Shown here: in pieces, positions 59,797 to 64,000 of the stretch
Layout of the letters: each line of letters begins with the position of its first letter
Numbering within the stretch: the stretch's first letter is position 1
Source of the DNA: Megalopta genalis
Taxonomy: Eukaryota > Arthropoda > Insecta > Hymenoptera > Halictidae
Assembly (NCBI RefSeq): GCF_051020955.1
Contig: NW_027477521.1
Coordinates: 1-64,000, forward strand
Direction: 5' to 3'
DNA length: 64,000 bases
The notes under the pieces: generated by a model
Databases searched by the model: none
Told to the model about the DNA's origin: nothing
Seen by the model: only the letters and a program-made list of their open reading frames with translations
Translations under genes and position numbers: made by a program

Positions 59797-62700
59797 GCAT
59801 TAATTGGAAGATAAATCACGTGTTTTGCATGGATTTGAAGCTAAACCTTCTACATCGCATTGATTTGAAGCTAAATCTTGTGTATCGCATGGATTTGAAG
59901 CTAAACCTTCTACATCGCATTGATTTGAAGATAAATCGTGTGTTTCGCGTGGATTTGAAGCTAACTCGTTAGTTTCGCATGCAGTTGTAGCTAAATAATC
60001 TATATCACAAGTATTTGTAGCTAAACCATTTGTTTCGCATGTATTTGAAGCTACGCCTTCTACTTCGCATTGATTTGAAGCTAAATCATTTGTTTCGCAT
60101 GAACTTGAAGCCACCTCGTTTGTTCCTCCAGCTTTTGAAGCTATATCTCTTATATCGCAAGTATTTGAAGCTAAATCATACGTGTCGCATAGATTTGAAG
60201 CTGAACCTTCTACATCGCATCGATTTGAAGCTAAATCATGTGTTTCGTATGGATTTGAAGCTAAACCTTCTACATCGCATTGATTTGCAGCTAATTCATG
60301 TTTCTCGCATGGAATTGAAGCTACCTCGTTTGTTCCTACAGCTTTTGAAGCTATATTACTTATATCGCAAGTATTTGAAGCTAAATCATATGTGTCGCAT
60401 GGATTTGAAGCTGAATCTACTACATCGCATTGATTTGAAGGTAAATCTTGTGTATCGCATGGATTTGAAGCTAAACCTTCTACATCGCATTGAATTGAAG
60501 CTAAATCATGTGAATCGCATGGATTTGAAGCTAACTCGTTAGTTTCGCATGCAGTTGTAGCTAAATAATGTATATCACAAGTATTTGTAGCTAATCCATT
60601 TGTTTCGCATTGATTTGAAGCTACGCCTTCTACTTCGCATTGATTTGAAGCTAAATCATTTGTTTCGCATGGAATTGAAGCCACCTCGTTTGTTCCTCCA
60701 GATTTTGAAGCTATATCACTTATATCGCAAGTATTTGAAGCTAAATCATATGTGTCGCATGGATTTGAAGCTGAACCTTCTACATCGCATTGATTTGAAG
60801 CTAAATCTTGTGAATCGCATGGATTTGAAGCTAAACCTTCTACATCGCTTTGATTTGCAGCTAAATCATGTGTTTCGCATGGATTTGAAGCTAACTCGTT
60901 CGTTGCGCATGCAGTTAAATCTAAATAACGTATATCACAAGTATTTCAAGCTAAACCATTTGATTCTCATGGATTTGAAGCTAAGCCTTCTACTTCGCAT
61001 TAATTGGAAGATAAATCACGTGTTTTGCATGGATTTGAAGCTAAACCTTCTACATCGCATTGATTTGAAGCTAAATCTTGTGTATCGCATGGATTTGAAG
61101 CTAAACCTTCTACATCGCATTGATTTGAAGATAAATCGTGTGTTTCGCGTGGATTTGAAGCTAACTCGTTAGTTTCGCATGCAGTTGTAGCTAAATAATC
61201 TATATCACAAGTATTTGTAGCTAAACCATTTGTTTCGCATGTATTTGAAGCTACGCCTTCTACTTCGCATTGATTTGAAGCTAAATCATTTGTTTCGCAT
61301 GAACTTGAAGCCACCTCGTTTGTTCCTCCAGCTTTTGAAGCTATATCTCTTATATCGCAAGTATTTGAAGCTAAATCATACGTGTCGCATAGATTTGAAG
61401 CTGAACCTTCTACATCGCATCGATTTGAAGCTAAATCATGTGTTTCGTATGGATTTGAAGCTAAACCTTCTACATCGCATTGATTTGCAGCTAATTCATG
61501 TTTCTCGCATGGAATTGAAGCTACCTCGTTTGTTCCTACAGCTTTTGAAGCTATATTACTTATATCGCAAGTATTTGAAGCTAAATCATATGTGTCGCAT
61601 GGATTTGAAGCTGAATCTACTACATCGCATTGATTTGAAGGTAAATCTTGTGTATCGCATGGATTTGAAGCTAAACCTTCTACATCGCATTGATTTGAAG
61701 CTAAATCATGTGAATCGCATGGATTTGAAGCTAACTCGTTAGTTTCGCATGCAGTTGTAGCTAAATAATGTATATCACAAGTATTTGTAGCTAATCCATT
61801 TGTTTCGCATTGATTTGAAGCTACGCCTTCTACTTCGCATTGATTTGAAGCTAAATCATTTGTTTCGCATGGAATTGAAGCCACCTCGTTTGTTCCTCCA
61901 GCTTTTGAAGCTATATCACTTATATCGCAAGTATTTGAAGCTAAATCATATGTGTCGCATGGATTTGAAGCTGAACCTTCTACATCGCATTGATTTGAAG
62001 CTAAATCTTGTGAATCGCATGGATTTGAAGCTAAACCTTCTACATCGCTTTGATTTGCAGCTAAATCATGTGTTTCGCATGGATTTGAAGCTAACTCGTT
62101 CGTTGCGCATGCAGTTAAATCTAAATAACGTATATCACAAGTATTTCAAGCTAAACCATTTGATTCTCATGGATTTGAAGCTAAGCCTTCTACTTCGCAT
62201 TAATTGGAAGATAAATCACGTGTTTTGCATGGATTTGAAGCTAAACCTTCTACATCGCATTGATTTGAAGCTAAATCTTGTGTATCGCATGGATTTGAAG
62301 CTAAACCTTCTACATCGCATTGATTTGAAGATAAATCGTGTGTTTCGCGTGGATTTGAAGCTAACTCGTTAGTTTCGCATGCAGTTGTAGCTAAATAATC
62401 TATATCACAAGTATTTGTAGCTAAACCATTTGTTTCGCATGTATTTGAAGCTACGCCTTCTACTTCGCATTGATTTGAAGCTAAATCATTTGTTTCGCAT
62501 GAACTTGAAGCCACCTCGTTTGTTCCTCCAGCTTTTGAAGCTATATCACTTATATCGCAAGTATTTGAAGCTAAATCATATGTGTCGCATGGATTTGAAG
62601 CTGAACCTTCTACATCGCATTGATTTGAAGCTAAATCTTGTGAATCGCATGGATTTGAAGCTAAACCTTCTACATCGCTTTGATTTGCAGCTAAATCATG

Positions 62701-62995
62701 TGTTTCGCATGGATTTGAAGCTAACTCGTTCGTTGTGCATGCAGTTAAATCTAAATAACGTATATCACAAGTATTTCAAGCTAAACCATTTGATTCTCAT
62801 GGATTTGAAGCTAAGCCTTCTACTTCGCATTAATTGGAAGATAAATCACGTGTTTTGCATGGATTTGAAGCTAAACCTTCTACATCGCATTGATTTGAAG
62901 CTAAATCTTGTGTATCGCATGGATTTGAAGCTAAACCTTATACATCGCATTGATTTGAAGATAAATCGTGTGTTTCGAATGGATTTGAAGCTAAC
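59797..62995. repeat. 1,200-bp higher-order repeat, two full copies and one truncated copy
   Basis: Copies start at the CATTAATTGGAAGATAAATC unit at about 59797, 60997 and 62197. Copies 1 and 2 are exactly 1,200 bp apart (40 monomers, eight 150-bp units) and differ at only about two or three bases seen by eye, such as CAGATTTTGAAG at about 60699 against CAGCTTTTGAAG at 61899. Copy 3 lacks about 600 bp internally. This is the youngest-looking amplification in the window. Confidence 0.88.
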
Positions 62996-63000
62996 TCGTT

Positions 63001-64000
63001 CGTTGCGCATGCAGTTAAATCTAAATAACGTATATCACAAGTATTTCAAGCTAAACCATTTGAATCGCATGGATTTGAACCTTAACCTTCTTCTTCGCAC
63101 TGATTTGCAGCTAAATAATGTGTTTCGCACGGATTTGAAGCTAAACCTTCTACAACCCATGGATTTGAAGCTAAATCATGTGTTTCGCATGCAGTTGAAG
63201 CTAAATCATGTCTTGCACAAGTATTTGAAGATGAACCATTTGAATTGCATTGATTTGAACCCGAGCCTTCTACTTCTCACTGATTTGCAACTAAATAATG
63301 TGTTTCGCATGGATTTGTAGCTAATCCTTCTACATCGCATTGATTTGCAGCTGAATCATGTGTTTCGCATGGATTTGAAGCTAACTCGTTCGTTTCGCCT
63401 GTATTCGAAGCTATATCACTTATATCGCAAGTATTTGAAGCTAAATCATGTGTTTCGTATGGATTTGAATCTGAACCTTCTACATCGCATTTATGTGAAG
63501 CTAAATCATGTGTCTTGCATGGAATTGAAGCTACCTCGTTTGTTCCTCCAGCTTTTGAAGCTATATCACTTATATCGCAAGTATTTGAAGCTAAATCATA
63601 TGTGTCACATGGTTTTGGAGCTGAACCTTCTACATCGCATTGATTTGAAGCTAAATCTTGTGTATCGAATGGATTTGAAGCTAAACCTTCTACATCGCAT
63701 TGATTTGCAGCTAAATCATGTGTTTCGCATGGATTTGAAGCTAACTCGTTCGTTGCGCATGCAGTTAAATCTAAATAACGTATATCACAAGTATTTCAAG
63801 CTAAACCATTTCAATCGCATGGATTTGAACCTTAACCTTCTTCTTCGCACTGATTTGCAGCTAAATAATGTGTTTCGCACGGAATTGAAGCTAAACCTTC
63901 TACAACCCATGGATTTGAAGCTAAATCATGTGTTTCGCATGCAGTTGAAGCTAAATCATGTCTTTCACAAGTGTTTGAAAATGAACCATTTGAATCGCAT
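63001..64000. repeat. 750-bp spaced duplication at the right edge
   Basis: The units from CGTTGCGCATGCAG at 63001 through AACCTTAACCTTCTTCTTCG recur from 63751, 750 bp (25 monomers) later. The second copy continues to the window edge, so its length is unknown. Confidence 0.7.

Larger units (their letters stand above)
52309..64000. repeat. 30-bp satellite array, block C
   Basis: This is the same satellite resuming immediately after the right LTR of Element 2, with the core ATTTGAAGCTA intact at the junction, and continuing to the window end. Monomer classes match those of the 13-25 kb part of block A. The right half holds the cleanest recent amplification, a 1,200-bp block present two and a half times. 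No gene, RNA gene or further mobile element is visible. The array runs off the right edge. Confidence 0.95.

Overview
The window is eukaryotic repeat DNA, most likely from an insect or another arthropod. That placement rests on two Ty3/Gypsy retrotransposons and a TA-flanked foldback element of the kinds common in insect genomes; the order cannot be fixed from this sequence. No single-copy host gene is supported. About 51 kb is one AT-rich satellite of roughly 30-bp monomers that runs off both window ends. Transposable elements interrupt it at two places.

Satellite (1-25408, 31122-45195, 52309-64000). Every monomer carries a near-invariant core, GATTTGAAGCTA, followed by about 17 variable bases that usually contain TCGCA. 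The variable parts fall into a few classes that recur in order about every five monomers, giving a 150-bp higher-order repeat, with seven-monomer variants. Larger blocks are stacked on this: 1.32-kb copies at 5.3-9.2 kb, a 2.9/3.2-kb pair 6.7 kb apart, 690-bp copies at 13.7-15.6 kb, 0.8-1.8-kb copies at 16.7-22.9 kb, 1,773-bp copies at 34.7-38.3 kb and 1,200-bp copies at 59.8-63.0 kb. Because 30 is divisible by 3 and the consensus lacks stops in three of six frames, long spurious ORFs of up to about 530 codons appear on both strands. I read these as non-coding.

Element 1 (25409-31121, + strand) is a complete Ty3/Gypsy element. It has 264-bp LTRs that look identical, an ATAT target duplication, an 18-nt primer-binding site matching tRNA-Pro, gag with a CCHC knuckle, and an intact pol (protease, reverse transcriptase, RNase H, integrase) reached by a -1 frameshift. 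The gag ATG lies inside the LTR and its frame runs through the primer-binding site. It looks recently inserted and potentially autonomous.

Element 2 (45196-52308, - strand) is a decayed Ty3/Gypsy element resembling the CsRn1/Kabuki group. It has a CHCC gag motif and a primer-binding site matching tRNA-Trp. Its 448/449-bp LTRs differ at about six sites, and five coding lesions break gag and pol. Nested in its 3' untranslated region is Element 3 (45737-47696), a 1.96-kb foldback element with a TA duplication and arms of about 0.87-0.88 kb that appear perfectly complementary apart from one 17-nt gap.

No gene network is present. The only functional set is Element 1, whose gag, protease, reverse transcriptase/RNase H and integrase would act together in copy-and-paste transposition. 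The most unusual items are the gag start in the LTR, the long palindrome, and the layered organisation of the satellite.
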